Below are positions 33,549-43,033 of a stretch of DNA of 48,614 bases, one piece after another; positions within the stretch are counted from its first letter, which is position 1; every line of letters begins with the position of its first letter. Source of the stretch: Actinomyces denticolens (lineage in GTDB: Bacteria > Actinomycetota > Actinomycetes > Actinomycetales > Actinomycetaceae). The translations under genes were made by a program, and so were the position numbers. The notes beneath the pieces were generated by a model. It was not told where the DNA came from. It searched no databases and worked only from the letters and a program-made list of their open reading frames with translations. The stretch lies in contig NZ_MVIW01000024.1 in the NCBI RefSeq assembly GCF_002072185.1, positions 1-48,614 on the forward strand, written 5' to 3'.

Positions 33549-33649
33549 CTACCGGGCGGCGCAATGCCCGCCCGCGACGGCCGCCCCGCCGGCGCATGAT
33601 CGGCTCCCGGGGCCGCGAGGGCGCCCACGGCACAGGCAGAGAGGCAGAG

Positions 33650-34408
33650 ATGGCAGACAAGAGCAGCAGAGACGACCGCGTCGCGCACGGCCACCACCCG
33701 CGGCGCGTCCTGCTCAAGCTCTCGGGCGAGGTCTTCGGCGGGGGCTCCATCGGCCTCGATCCCGACGTCGTCTCCGATGCCGCCGAGCAGATCGCCGACG
33801 CCGTGCGCGCCGGCGTGCAGGTCGCCGTCGTCGTCGGTGGGGGCAATTTCTTCCGCGGCGCCGAGCTCTCGGCCCATGGCATGGAGCGCGCCCGCGCCGA
33901 CTACATGGGCATGCTCGGCACCGTCATGAACGCCCTCGCCCTCCAGGACTTCATCGAGAAGGCCGGGGTGCCCGCCCGCGTGCAGACCGCCATCGCCATG
34001 GGGCAGGTCGCCGAGTCCTACATCCCGCTGCGCGCCATCCGGCACCTGGAGAAGGGGCGCGTCGTTGTCTTCGGCGCGGGCGCCGGCCTGCCCTACTTCT
34101 CCACGGACACAGTGGCCGCGCAGCGGGCCCTGGAGACCGGCTGCGATGAGCTGCTCGTCGGGAAGAACGGCGTCGACGGCGTCTACACGGCGGACCCCCG
34201 CAAGGACCCCAGCGCCGTCAAGCTCGACCACCTCACGTACGAGCGCGCCCTGTCCGACGGCCTCGCCGTCGTCGACGCCTCCGCCTTCGCCCTCTCCCGT
34301 GACAATGGCCTGACGATGCGCGTGTTCGGGATGGGCGAGGACGGCAATATCACCAAGGCCCTCCTGGGTGAGAAGATCGGCACGCTCGTCTCCAGCGAGA
34401 GGCCCTGA
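33650..34408 (+). CDS. pyrH: UMP kinase
   Basis: 252 residues; ATG with GAGAGG about 10 bp upstream. Phosphorylates UMP to UDP. The amino-acid-kinase fold shows [44 protein letters not shown], and the C-terminal [20 protein letters not shown]. The first 18 residues are a charged extension. First of the pyrH-frr-cdsA-rlmN run. Confidence 0.97.
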   Translation: MADKSSRDDRVAHGHHPRRVLLKLSGEVFGGGSIGLDPDVVSDAAEQIADAVRAGVQVAVVVGGGNFFRGAELSAHGMERARADYMGMLGTVMNALALQDFIEKAGVPARVQTAIAMGQVAESYIPLRAIRHLEKGRVVVFGAGAGLPYFSTDTVAAQRALETGCDELLVGKNGVDGVYTADPRKDPSAVKLDHLTYERALSDGLAVVDASAFALSRDNGLTMRVFGMGEDGNITKALLGEKIGTLVSSERP

Positions 34409-34499
34409 GCCGCAGGGCGCCGAACCGATCCAGTCCGACGACCAGTGCCGCGCGGCGGCGCGATGACCACCCAGATACCTCTCAAGCGAAGGAAGAACG

Positions 34500-35057
34500 A
34501 TGATCGACGATGTCATGCTCTCCACCGAGGAGAAGATGGACAAGGCCCTGGAGGCCGCCAAGGGCGAGCTCGCCGCCATCCGCACCGGCCGCGCCAACCC
34601 CTCCATGTTCAACTCGATCATGGTGGACTACTACGGCGCCCCCACACCCCTTCAGCAGCTCGCCTCCCTGACGATCCCCGAGGCCCGCACGGTCATCGTC
34701 AGCCCCTTCGACCGCTCCGCGATGAAGGCGATCACCACCGCCATCCGCGAATCCGACCTCGGGGTCAACCCCACCGATGACGGCACGGTCATCCGCGTCA
34801 CCCTGCCCGCGCTGACCGAGGAGCGCCGCAAGGACTACGTCAAGCTGGCGCGCTCGCGCGCCGAGGAGGCCCGTGTCCAGGTCCGCGGCGTGCGCGGCAA
34901 GGCCAAGAAGGAGCTCGAGGCCATCAAGCGCGACGGCGAGGCCGGCGAGGACGACGTCAAGCGCGCCGAGGGCGAGCTCGACCACCTCACCAAGCGCTTC
35001 GTCGACGCCATCGACAAGGCCCTGGCCTCCAAGGAGGAGGAGCTCCTCTCCGTCTGA
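34500..35057 (+). CDS. frr: Ribosome recycling factor
   Basis: 185 residues, exact family length. Splits post-termination ribosomes with EF-G. EKMDKALEAAKGELAAIRTG then RANP at the N-terminus, DYYGAPTPLQQLASLTIPEA in the middle, and the RRKDYVKLARSRAEEARVQV helix are diagnostic. GAAGGAAG lies just upstream of the ATG. It follows pyrH by 91 bp. Confidence 0.97.
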   Translation: MIDDVMLSTEEKMDKALEAAKGELAAIRTGRANPSMFNSIMVDYYGAPTPLQQLASLTIPEARTVIVSPFDRSAMKAITTAIRESDLGVNPTDDGTVIRVTLPALTEERRKDYVKLARSRAEEARVQVRGVRGKAKKELEAIKRDGEAGEDDVKRAEGELDHLTKRFVDAIDKALASKEEELLSV

Positions 35058-35123
35058 TCCCGCCGCCCGCCCCTCGTGAGGCCGGTACGAACGGCGCGGC
35101 CCCCCTACCCCGAAGAACCCCTC

Positions 35124-36062
35124 GTGACCATTCTGAGCGCCCTGCTGACACCGCCACCGACGCGCAACCGCGCGCCCCTGCCCGCCACGGGCCGGGCCGG
35201 CCGCAACCTGCCGGCCGCGGTCGGCGTCTCCGTGGTCCTCATCAGCGCGATCCTGGCCTCCCTGATCTTCGAGAAGAAGTACTTCGTCGGCGTCGTCATC
35301 CTCGCCGTGTGCGGCGCGCTCTGGGAGCTCGCGGGCGCCTTCGCCCGCAAGGGCATCGCCCTGCCGCTCCTGCCCCTGTGGGTGGGCACCGCGGGTGTCG
35401 CCGTAACCGCCTGGACCCTCGGGGCGGAGGGCGCCTTCGGGGCCTACCTCGCGACCGCCGGGGCGTGCGTCCTGTGGTCCTTCGTGGACCACGCCGAGGC
35501 CGAGGACGGCACCGTCCTCGAGGCCAGCCCCCACGACGTGCCGCGCACCGACGCCCATGACGAGGCCCGGCGCTCGCGCTCCGTCGATGCCACGGCCTCC
35601 GTCCTGGCCGCCACCTACCTGCCGTTCCTCGCGAGCTTCGCCGTGCTGCTCGTCGCCCAGGACCATGGCGTGACCAAGGTGATCACCCTCTTCGCCCTGC
35701 CGATCGCCAACGACACCGGCGGCTGGCTGGCCGGAATCACGATGGGCCGCCACCCCATGGCCCCCTCCGTCTCCCCGAAGAAGTCCTGGGAGGGGTTCGC
35801 CGGATCCCTCATCGCGGCCGTCGGGGCGGGCGTGGGCTGCCTGGCGCTCCTCGACGGGGAGCTGTGGGCGGGGGCCGCGCTCGGCGCCTGCTGCACGATC
35901 GTGGCCACGCTCGGGGATCTGGGGGAGTCGCTCCTCAAGCGCGATCTCGGCCTGAAGGACATGGGCACGCTCCTGCCCGGTCACGGCGGGCTCATGGACC
36001 GGCTCGACTCGATCCTGGTCACCGCGCCTATCGTGTACCTGTTCACCCTCATCCCCTGGTGA
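35124..36062 (+). CDS. cdsA: Phosphatidate cytidylyltransferase
   Basis: 312 residues from GTG at 35124; an in-frame GTG at 35076 would add 16 residues, and neither has a strong ribosome-binding site. Makes CDP-diacylglycerol for phospholipid synthesis. The PROSITE-type signature is complete near the C-terminus: [20 protein letters not shown] followed by GLMDRLDS. About seven or eight membrane helices. Residues 120-170 form a longer hydrophilic loop than in many CdsA proteins. Confidence 0.93.
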   Translation: MTILSALLTPPPTRNRAPLPATGRAGRNLPAAVGVSVVLISAILASLIFEKKYFVGVVILAVCGALWELAGAFARKGIALPLLPLWVGTAGVAVTAWTLGAEGAFGAYLATAGACVLWSFVDHAEAEDGTVLEASPHDVPRTDAHDEARRSRSVDATASVLAATYLPFLASFAVLLVAQDHGVTKVITLFALPIANDTGGWLAGITMGRHPMAPSVSPKKSWEGFAGSLIAAVGAGVGCLALLDGELWAGAALGACCTIVATLGDLGESLLKRDLGLKDMGTLLPGHGGLMDRLDSILVTAPIVYLFTLIPW

Positions 36063-36117
36063 GAGCCACGCGGAACGAGAGCATGAGACGTCAGTGAGAG
36101 AAAGGACCCCGAGCCCC

Positions 36118-37377
36118 GTGAGCCCCGCCGCCCGCACCAGGAGCCCCGAGCCCGCCGCCCTCCGGCGCCGGGCCGGTGGGCCGGTGCCCGGCGAGGTCCA
36201 GGTGATGCCCACGGACCAGCCGCCCGAGGGCGCCGCCACCCCGGACGCGCGTCCCCGCCTGTCCTTCGCCGTGCCGCCCGCCCGGGGCAAGGCCCCCCGG
36301 CACCTCGCCGACCTCGACCTCACCGGCCGGAGGACGGCGCTCGCCGAGGCCGGTCTTCCCCCCTTCCGCGCCGATCAGCTCTCCCGCCACTACTTCACCC
36401 GCTTCACCCGTGACGCCGCTGAGATGACGGACCTGCCGGCAGGGGCGCGCGAGCAGCTGGCGGCCGAGCTCCTGCCCGAGCTCATCACCGAGGCCAGAGT
36501 CATGCGCGCCGACGGCGGCCGCACCCTCAAGCACCTCTGGGAGCTCCACGACGGGGTGCGCGTGGAGTCCGTGCTCATGCGCTACAGGGACCGCACCACG
36601 CTGTGCGTCTCCTCCCAGGCCGGCTGCGGCATGGCCTGCCCCTTCTGCGCCACCGGGCAGATGGGCCTGACCCGCAACCTCACCACCGCCGAGATCGTCG
36701 AGCAGGTCCGCCGCGCCGCCCGCGCCTCCGCCGACGGCGCCCTGGCCGGCGGTCCCGCGCGCCTGAGCAACGTCGTCTTCATGGGCATGGGCGAGCCGAT
36801 GATCAACTACAGGAACGTCGTCGCCGCCCTCCACCGCCTCGTCAACCCCTCCCCGGAGGGCTTCGGCCTGTCCGCCCGCGGCATCACCGTCTCCACCGTC
36901 GGCCTCGTGCCGCTCATCCGCAAGCTGGCAGGGGAGGGGATGCCCGTCACACTCGCCGTGTCCCTCCACGCCCCCGACGACGAACTGCGGGACGCCCTCA
37001 TCCCGGTCAACTCCAAGTGGAGGGTCGGCGAGCTCCTCGACGCCGCCCACGACTACTTCCGCGTCACCGGCAGGCGCGTGTCCATCGAGTACGCCCTCAT
37101 CAAGGACATGAACGACCACGCCTGGCGGGCCCAGATGCTCGCCGATGAGCTGAACCGGCGCGGCCGCGGCTGGGCGCATGTGAATCCGATTCCGCTCAAC
37201 CCCACGCCGGGATCGATCTGGACGTGCTCCGAGCCGAGCGTGCAAGATCTATTCGTGGGCACGCTGCGGCGCGCCGGCATCACCACCACCGTGCGCGACA
37301 CGCGCGGAAGCGACATCGACGGCGCCTGCGGCCAGCTGGCGGCGGAGGTTCTCAAACAGGAGAGGATCAGGTCATGA
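36118..37377 (+). CDS. rlmN: 23S rRNA (A2503-C2) methyltransferase RlmN
   Basis: 419 residues from GTG at 36118 (AAAGGA at 36101-36106); GTG at 36094 and ATG at 36205 are alternatives. Radical SAM enzyme that also modifies A37 of some tRNAs. The iron-sulfur cluster cysteines are Cys170, Cys174 and Cys177 (CGMACPFC). The methyl-carrying Cys lies in DGACGQLA near the C-terminus. [11 protein letters not shown] and [13 protein letters not shown] are family motifs. The first 55 residues are disordered. The stop overlaps the DivIVA-type gene by 4 bp. Confidence 0.95.
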   Translation: MSPAARTRSPEPAALRRRAGGPVPGEVQVMPTDQPPEGAATPDARPRLSFAVPPARGKAPRHLADLDLTGRRTALAEAGLPPFRADQLSRHYFTRFTRDAAEMTDLPAGAREQLAAELLPELITEARVMRADGGRTLKHLWELHDGVRVESVLMRYRDRTTLCVSSQAGCGMACPFCATGQMGLTRNLTTAEIVEQVRRAARASADGALAGGPARLSNVVFMGMGEPMINYRNVVAALHRLVNPSPEGFGLSARGITVSTVGLVPLIRKLAGEGMPVTLAVSLHAPDDELRDALIPVNSKWRVGELLDAAHDYFRVTGRRVSIEYALIKDMNDHAWRAQMLADELNRRGRGWAHVNPIPLNPTPGSIWTCSEPSVQDLFVGTLRRAGITTTVRDTRGSDIDGACGQLAAEVLKQERIRS

Positions 37378-37916
37378 CCATGTTCCCCAGGACGTCGTTC
37401 TTCCGCCGGGGATACCGTCCCTCGCAGGTGGACGGCTACTTCGAGACGGCCAAGGACATCTATGAGTCCGAGGACCTCGATGAGATGGACTCCGAGGGCG
37501 TGCGCACCGTCGCCTTCGACATCGTGCGCCGGGGCTACGAGCCCGGCGCCGTCGACGCGGCCCTCGACCGCCTCGAGACCGCCTTCCTGCAGCGGCGCCG
37601 GGCCGAGTTCGTCGCCCAGAACGGGCGCCAGGCCTGGATGGACCAGGTGGCCGAGCTCGCCACCACGCTCTACCCGCGCCTCCTGCGCCCCTCCGGGGAG
37701 CGCTTCGCCCCGGCCCGCCGCCACGGCTACGCCAAGGCCGACGTCGATGCCCTCATGGATCGCATCGCCGCCTACTTCGACTCCGAGGCGCCCCTGACCT
37801 CCGCCGAGGTCCGCACGGCCGTGTTCGGCACGGCACGGGGCTCCAAGGCCTACGACGAGTCCAGCGTCGACCGGTACCTCGCGCGCGTCGTCGAGGTCGT
37901 CTTCTCCGTCGAGTGA
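37374..37916 (+). CDS. DivIVA-repeat (DivIVA domain) protein
   Basis: 180 residues, ATG overlapping the rlmN stop. It is built from repeated short DivIVA-type N-terminal motifs: [15 protein letters not shown] (about 8-22), [14 protein letters not shown] (about 45-58), [13 protein letters not shown] (about 120-132) and a diverged [12 protein letters not shown] (about 161-172). There is no long coiled coil, unlike Wag31/DivIVA itself. Proteins with this repeat pattern are seen in actinobacteria and may bind membranes or polar DivIVA; the function is unknown. Confidence 0.85.
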   Translation: MTMFPRTSFFRRGYRPSQVDGYFETAKDIYESEDLDEMDSEGVRTVAFDIVRRGYEPGAVDAALDRLETAFLQRRRAEFVAQNGRQAWMDQVAELATTLYPRLLRPSGERFAPARRHGYAKADVDALMDRIAAYFDSEAPLTSAEVRTAVFGTARGSKAYDESSVDRYLARVVEVVFSVE

Positions 37917-37950
37917 CGCCCACCAGGGCCGCGTCCGGAAGGGGACGAGC

Positions 37951-39228
37951 ATGACCGCCCGTGTCGGCGCCCCCGGGGCGCTCGTCCTCCTGGGCTCCAC
38001 CGGATCCATCGGCACCCAGGCCCTCGAGGTCGTCCGGCGCCTCGGGGATCGCGCCCCCCGCGTCGCCGCCCTCGCCGCCGGGGGCTCGCGCCTCGGCCTC
38101 CTGGCCGAGCAGGCGCTGCGCTTCGAGGTGCCGATCGTGGCCCTGGCCGATACGCGCCCGGGTATCGAGCGGGGGCTGCGCGACGCCCTGTCCGCCGCCT
38201 CCGAGCACCTGGGGCTCCCGGATCCCGTCACCACCATCCTCATCGGTCCCGACGCCGCCACGGCGGCCATCGGGGCCTCGGGCGCGGGGGAGCAGGACAC
38301 GATCCTCAACGGCATCACCGGCTCGGTGGGCCTGCGCCCCACCCTGGCCGCGCTCGCCAGCGGAGCGCGCCTGGCCCTGGCCAATAAGGAATCGCTCGTC
38401 GTCGGCGGGGCACTGGTCAAGGAGGCCCTGCGCCGCCCCGGTCAAGTGGTCCCCGTGGACTCCGAGCACTCCGCGATCGCCCAGGCCCTGGCCTCCGGCC
38501 GCCACGAGAAGGGTCTGACCAGTCCCGTCATCACCGGCGCCAGCGAGGTTCGCCGCCTGATCCTGACCGCCTCCGGCGGGCCCTTCCGCGGACGCGACCG
38601 CGCCTCGCTCACCGGCGTCACCGCCGAGCAGGCCCTGGCCCACCCCACCTGGGCGATGGGCCCCGTGGTGACCATCAACTCCTCCACCCTCGTCAACAAG
38701 GGGCTCGAGCTCATCGAGGCGCACCTCCTCTTCGACATCCCGCCCGAGCGCATCGACGTCGTCGTCCACCCCCAATCGGTCATCCACTCGATGGTCGAGT
38801 TCATCGACGGCGCCACGATCGCCCAGGCCTCCCCGCCGGACATGCGACTGCCCATCGCGCTGGGGCTGACCTGGCCCGAGCGCCCGGACCTGGCAGGGCT
38901 GGTGGCCCCCAACGACTGGAGCGCCCCTGCGGCCTGGGGCTTCGAGCCCCTCGACGACGATGCCTTCCCCGCCGTCGGCCTGGCGCGCAGCGCCGTGGCC
39001 GCCTCGGCCACCCACCCCGCCGTCCTCAACGCCGCCAACGAGCAGGCCGTCGCCGCCTTCCTGGCGGGCGGCCTGGAGTGGCTGGACATCGTGGGCATCG
39101 ACGCCGCCGTCCTGGGCGAGCACGAGGGCCTGGCCGCGCCCGGGCTCGACGAGGTGGCGCAGGTGGAGGCCTGGGCGAGGGCGCGCGCCGACGAGCTCAT
39201 CTCCTCCCGTGGCAGACTGCGCGCATGA
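37951..39228 (+). CDS. dxr: 1-Deoxy-D-xylulose 5-phosphate reductoisomerase
   Basis: 425 residues. Second step of the MEP isoprenoid pathway. NADPH-binding LLGSTGSIGTQALEVV (13-28), LALANKESLVVGG, metal-binding VDSEHSAI and the flexible loop region ASGGPFRG are present, followed by HPTWAMGPVVTINSSTLVNK. RBS-like AAGGGGACGAG precedes the ATG. The 3' end overlaps rseP by 4 bp. ispG, a later enzyme of the same pathway, lies two genes downstream. Confidence 0.97.
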   Translation: MTARVGAPGALVLLGSTGSIGTQALEVVRRLGDRAPRVAALAAGGSRLGLLAEQALRFEVPIVALADTRPGIERGLRDALSAASEHLGLPDPVTTILIGPDAATAAIGASGAGEQDTILNGITGSVGLRPTLAALASGARLALANKESLVVGGALVKEALRRPGQVVPVDSEHSAIAQALASGRHEKGLTSPVITGASEVRRLILTASGGPFRGRDRASLTGVTAEQALAHPTWAMGPVVTINSSTLVNKGLELIEAHLLFDIPPERIDVVVHPQSVIHSMVEFIDGATIAQASPPDMRLPIALGLTWPERPDLAGLVAPNDWSAPAAWGFEPLDDDAFPAVGLARSAVAASATHPAVLNAANEQAVAAFLAGGLEWLDIVGIDAAVLGEHEGLAAPGLDEVAQVEAWARARADELISSRGRLRA

Positions 39229-40550
39229 CTCAGGCCCTCGCATACGCCCTCGGCGTCCTCGTCCTCGTCATCGGGATCGGCATCTCGGTCGCCCTCCACG
39301 AGCTCGGGCACATGATCCCCGCCAAGCGCTTCGGCGTGAAGGTCCCCGAGTACTTCATCGGCTTCGGGCCCCGTGTCTGGTCCACGCGCCGGGGGGAGAC
39401 CGAGTACGGGGTGAAATGGATCTGGCTGGGCGGCTACGTCAAACTCGTCGGGATGATTCCCCCGGCCCGGCCGGGCCGCCCGGACAAGCCCGGATCCCAG
39501 ATCGCCGAGGCCCGCGCCGAGGCCCTGGAGGAGATCGGGCCGGGCGAGGAGCACCGGGCCTTCTACCGCCTCAGCGTGCCCCGCAAGCTCCTCGTCATGG
39601 CGGGCGGGATCCTCACCAACCTCGTGCTGGGAGCCCTCCTGCTCGCCATCGCCTTCTGCGGCATCGGCATCCCGGGCGGCACCACCACGCTCAAGACCGT
39701 CTCGACCTGCCTGACCTCCGACGTCGACTCCGACACCGCCTGCACCGACGACGATCCCGTGGCGCCCGGGGCAGCCGCGGATCTCCGAGCGGGCGATGAG
39801 ATCCGCTCCTGGGACGGCGCGCGCACCTCCTCCTGGAAGGACATCCAGGCCGCGATCGCCGCCTCCGGAACGCGCTCCGTGCCCGTCGTCGTCGAGCGCG
39901 ATGGCGCCGAGGTCACCCTGACCGTCACCGCCGCCGAGGTCCAGCGCCGGGTCCTCGACGCCCAGGGAAACCCCGTGCTCGACTCCGACGGCAGTCCCAT
40001 GACCACCACTCGCCCCTACGTCGGCATCAGCCCCGCCTACGGGGCGGTGCCCCTGCCGATCGGCGAGCTCCCATCCACGATCGGGCAGGCCGTGACCGGC
40101 ACGGTCAAGGTGATCGCCACCCTGCCGGTGGGCCTCTACCACGCGGTGGCCGCCGGGCTCGGCCATGAGGAGCGCTCCGCCGGCGGCGTCATCGGCCTGG
40201 TGGGTGTCGGGCGCATCGCGGGCGAGGTGTCCAGCGCCGGCACGGGCACGTCCGCGGCGAGCATCCCGTTGGAGCTGCGCGTGGCCCAGATGCTCATGCT
40301 GCTCGGCTCGCTCAACCTGGCGCTCTTCGCCTTCAACCTCATCCCCCTGCTCCCCCTCGACGGCGGTCACGTGGCCGGTGCGCTCTGGGAGGGGGCCCGG
40401 CGTCGTTGGGCGCTGGCGCACGGGCGCCCCGACCCCGGCCCCGTGGACACCGCCCGCATGCTGCCCGTGGGGCAGGTGGTCTTCGGCATCCTCATCGTCA
40501 TGACCGTCATCCTCGTGTGGGTCGACCTCGTCGCCCCGATCACCGGATAG
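39225..40550 (+). CDS. rseP: Site-2 protease RseP/Rip1 (M50)
   Basis: 441 residues, intramembrane zinc metalloprotease that cleaves anti-sigma factors and remnant peptides. The zinc motif HELGH lies at 25-29 in the first membrane helix, with the third ligand Asp379 in NLIPLLPLDGGH near the C-terminus. A single PDZ domain lies around 180-260 (GAAADLRAGDEIRSWDG). Coupled to dxr by an ATGA overlap; the dxr-rseP-ispG order is the standard actinobacterial one. Confidence 0.95.
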   Translation: MTQALAYALGVLVLVIGIGISVALHELGHMIPAKRFGVKVPEYFIGFGPRVWSTRRGETEYGVKWIWLGGYVKLVGMIPPARPGRPDKPGSQIAEARAEALEEIGPGEEHRAFYRLSVPRKLLVMAGGILTNLVLGALLLAIAFCGIGIPGGTTTLKTVSTCLTSDVDSDTACTDDDPVAPGAAADLRAGDEIRSWDGARTSSWKDIQAAIAASGTRSVPVVVERDGAEVTLTVTAAEVQRRVLDAQGNPVLDSDGSPMTTTRPYVGISPAYGAVPLPIGELPSTIGQAVTGTVKVIATLPVGLYHAVAAGLGHEERSAGGVIGLVGVGRIAGEVSSAGTGTSAASIPLELRVAQMLMLLGSLNLALFAFNLIPLLPLDGGHVAGALWEGARRRWALAHGRPDPGPVDTARMLPVGQVVFGILIVMTVILVWVDLVAPITG

Positions 40551-40707
40551 GGGCACTGACCAGGTGATGCCCTGCTGACGGGCCGGCCTTGTTGCCCGTC
40601 ATCGCCATCCTCTTCCATATGCCGACCAGGCGGGCGCCGGAGCGAACGGCAACGCGATGGCTCGCTCACCACACCCGGCGGCGTCGTGCGCGCGCCCAGC
40701 GCGGTGC

Positions 40708-40713
40708 CATACT
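40708..40713 (+). promoter_or_regulatory. -10 box of a candidate leaderless ispG promoter
   Basis: CATACT followed by 7 bp and the GTG at 40721. TCGTGC at 40684-40689 could be a weak -35 (18-bp spacer). No Shine-Dalgarno sequence precedes the GTG. Confidence 0.45.
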
Positions 40714-40720
40714 GGGGCGC

Positions 40721-41899
40721 GTGACTGAAGCGATCGCCCTTGGCATCCCCTCCATGCGCGAGGAGCGCCCTGTTCTCGCCCCCCGCAGGCCCACCCGGAA
40801 GATCCGGGTCGGCGACCTCTCCGTCGGCGGTGACGCCCCCATCACCGTGCAGTCCATGACGACGACGAAGACCCACGACATCGGGGCCACCCTCCAGCAG
40901 ATCGCCGAGCTCACCGCCTCCGGCTGCGACATCGTGCGCGTCGCCTGCCCCACGGACAAGGACGCCGAGGCGCTGCCCATCATCGCCAAGCAGTCCCGCA
41001 TCCCCGTCATCGCCGACATCCACTTCAAGCCGAAGTACGTCTTCCAGGCGATCGAGGCCGGATGCGGGGCCGTGCGCGTCAACCCCGGCAACATCCGCAA
41101 GTTCGACGACCAGGTCGCCGAGATCTGCAAGGCCGCCTCCGACGCCGGGGTGAGCCTGCGCATCGGCGTCAACGCCGGCTCCCTGGACCCGCGCCTGCTC
41201 AAGAAGCACGGCAAGGCGACCCCGGAGGCCCTCGTGGAGTCCGCCGTCTGGGAGGCCGGCCTCTTCGAGGAGTGCGGCTTCCACGACTTCAAGATCTCCG
41301 TCAAGCACCACGACGTCGTCACCATGGTGCGGGCCTACCAGTTGCTGAGCGAGATGGGCGACTGGCCGCTCCACCTCGGCGTCACCGAGGCCGGCCCCGC
41401 CTTCCAGGGCACCATCAAGTCCTGCGCCGCCTTCGGAACCCTCCTCGCCCAGGGCATCGGGGACACCATCCGCGTCTCCCTGTCCGCCCCGCCGGTCGAG
41501 GAGGTCAAGGTCGGCACCAAGCTGCTGGAGTTCATGGGCCTGCGCGAGCGCAAGCTCGAGATCGTCTCCTGCCCCTCCTGCGGCCGCGCCCAGGTGGACG
41601 TGTGGAGTCTCGCCGAGTCCGTCGAGGAGGGCCTGAAGTCCATCAGCGCCCCGCTGCGCGTGGCCGTCATGGGCTGCGTCGTCAACGGTCCCGGAGAGGC
41701 CCGCGAGGCCGACCTCGGCTGCGCCTCGGGCAACGGCAAGGGCCAGATCTTCGTCCACGGCAAGGTCGTCGAGACCGTGCCCGAGGACCAGGTCGTCGAG
41801 ACCCTCATCAAGCATGCCGAGGCCATGGCCGAGCAGATGCGCGCCGAGCTCGGCGAGGACGCCCTCAAGGGCACGGCCCCCTCGGTCCTGACGGTCTGA
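40721..41899 (+). CDS. ispG: 4-Hydroxy-3-methylbut-2-enyl diphosphate synthase
   Basis: 392 residues from GTG at 40721; the longer open frame to 40589 lacks support. Iron-sulfur enzyme of the MEP pathway. The TIM barrel includes [20 protein letters not shown] and [11 protein letters not shown]. The cluster cysteines are in [12 protein letters not shown] and [11 protein letters not shown]. It is transcribed after rseP with a 170-bp gap that holds a candidate promoter of its own. Confidence 0.96.
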   Translation: MTEAIALGIPSMREERPVLAPRRPTRKIRVGDLSVGGDAPITVQSMTTTKTHDIGATLQQIAELTASGCDIVRVACPTDKDAEALPIIAKQSRIPVIADIHFKPKYVFQAIEAGCGAVRVNPGNIRKFDDQVAEICKAASDAGVSLRIGVNAGSLDPRLLKKHGKATPEALVESAVWEAGLFEECGFHDFKISVKHHDVVTMVRAYQLLSEMGDWPLHLGVTEAGPAFQGTIKSCAAFGTLLAQGIGDTIRVSLSAPPVEEVKVGTKLLEFMGLRERKLEIVSCPSCGRAQVDVWSLAESVEEGLKSISAPLRVAVMGCVVNGPGEAREADLGCASGNGKGQIFVHGKVVETVPEDQVVETLIKHAEAMAEQMRAELGEDALKGTAPSVLTV

Positions 41900-41943
41900 G
41901 GGACGGCAGTCCGGCGGGAGCGGCCCGCCTCGCCCGTATCGTC

Positions 41944-42900
41944 ATGCCCCTGTTCACGCGCCGACTGACCCCCGTCAGCCCCCGCCGCGTCGGGGGCGTG
42001 CTCGCGCTGTGCTCCCGCGATCCCGTCCTGTCCCTGCCGCTCGCCCAGCAGCTCGAGCGCTGGAGGCACTGGGGATCGGGGGACGTCGTCGTCCTGGGGC
42101 GGCCCGCCGCCCCCGACGCTGCGGCCTGGTCCACGGGCTCCCTCATCGTCATGGGCCTCGCCCCGCGCCCCGAGCTGGGCCTGCCCGGGGCGGGCCGCGT
42201 CGGCGCCCGAGCGCTCGCCGAGCACTCCCGCCCGCGCCTGACGCGCAACGGCTCGATCCTCGGCAGCCCCGAGGACGTGGCCCTGCTGTGGGAGCACCTG
42301 GAGGCGGCCGGGATGCGGCACCGGGAGGCGCGGTGGAACCAGCCCGTCCTCGTCGCGCCGAGCCCGCCCGGGGGACTCGCCGCCCAGGCGCTGGCCCGAC
42401 GCCCCTCCTTGGACTGGGCCGCGCGCGGGACGCGCCAGGCGCGCCCCGAGGAGGAGCCCCTCGTCCTGCCGGCCTCGGTGGCCATGTTCACCGAGGAGGT
42501 CGGCTACGACCCCATGTCCTCCGGGGGCTCCTACGCCCGCCACGTCTCCTGGCTCGTGAGCGAGGGCCGCAGTTACGTGCTCCTCGACGACGGCCAGGGG
42601 CGTCCCGCGCGCCCCGGGGGCCCGGCGCGAGTGGCCTTCAAGGTCGACGTCGGCGGGATCTGGCACGCGCCCGACGGCGCGGTCGCCCAGCTCACCGGCG
42701 TGTGGACGCGCCCGGACATGCGGGGCAGGGGAGTGGGCGGCGTGGCGCTGGCCGCCGCCGTCGACGCCGTGCGGCGCGAGCATGTGGGGCCCGACGGTGG
42801 GGTGAGCCTGTACGTCAACGACTTCAATGCCCCGGCGCAGGCGCTCTACCACTCGCTCGGCTTCACCCGGCACGGTGCCTTCGCCACCATCCTGCTGTGA
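41944..42900 (+). CDS. GNAT-family acetyltransferase with N-terminal DUF4081
   Basis: 318 residues. Residues 10-110 resemble the DUF4081 domain found beside ispG in actinobacteria (Rv2867c type). Residues about 170-318 are a GNAT domain, with AFKVDVGGIWHA, the acetyl-CoA loop TRPDMRGRGVGGVALAAAVD, and the end YVNDFNAPAQALYHSLGF. The substrate is unknown. The ATG has no obvious ribosome-binding site. It starts 44 bp after ispG and is probably co-transcribed. Confidence 0.88.
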   Translation: MPLFTRRLTPVSPRRVGGVLALCSRDPVLSLPLAQQLERWRHWGSGDVVVLGRPAAPDAAAWSTGSLIVMGLAPRPELGLPGAGRVGARALAEHSRPRLTRNGSILGSPEDVALLWEHLEAAGMRHREARWNQPVLVAPSPPGGLAAQALARRPSLDWAARGTRQARPEEEPLVLPASVAMFTEEVGYDPMSSGGSYARHVSWLVSEGRSYVLLDDGQGRPARPGGPARVAFKVDVGGIWHAPDGAVAQLTGVWTRPDMRGRGVGGVALAAAVDAVRREHVGPDGGVSLYVNDFNAPAQALYHSLGFTRHGAFATILL

Positions 42901-43021
42901 ACCATCAGGGGCCGCGCGGCGGGCGGTCCCACCGGACTCGCGGGGATCTCGGGGCATCCGGGCCCCGCCGTCCCGGCCCCGCTCCTCCCGCCCTGATTCG
43001 GGCGCCCGCGCGCCGAGCACG

Positions 43022-43027
43022 TAGGAT
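43022..43027 (+). promoter_or_regulatory. -10 box of a candidate leaderless proS promoter
   Basis: TAGGAT, then 6 bp and the GTG at 43034. No Shine-Dalgarno is present. No convincing -35. Confidence 0.45.
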
Positions 43028-43033
43028 CGGCAC

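Noticed and set aside
33361-33882. N-terminal extension of the symporter (756-residue frame)
   Set aside because: The extension is Arg/Pro-rich and not protein-like, and the ATG at 33360 has a strong AGGAGG.
38442-40556. Long minus-strand frame over dxr and rseP
   Set aside because: It is antisense to two genes with intact catalytic motifs and shows no domain of its own.
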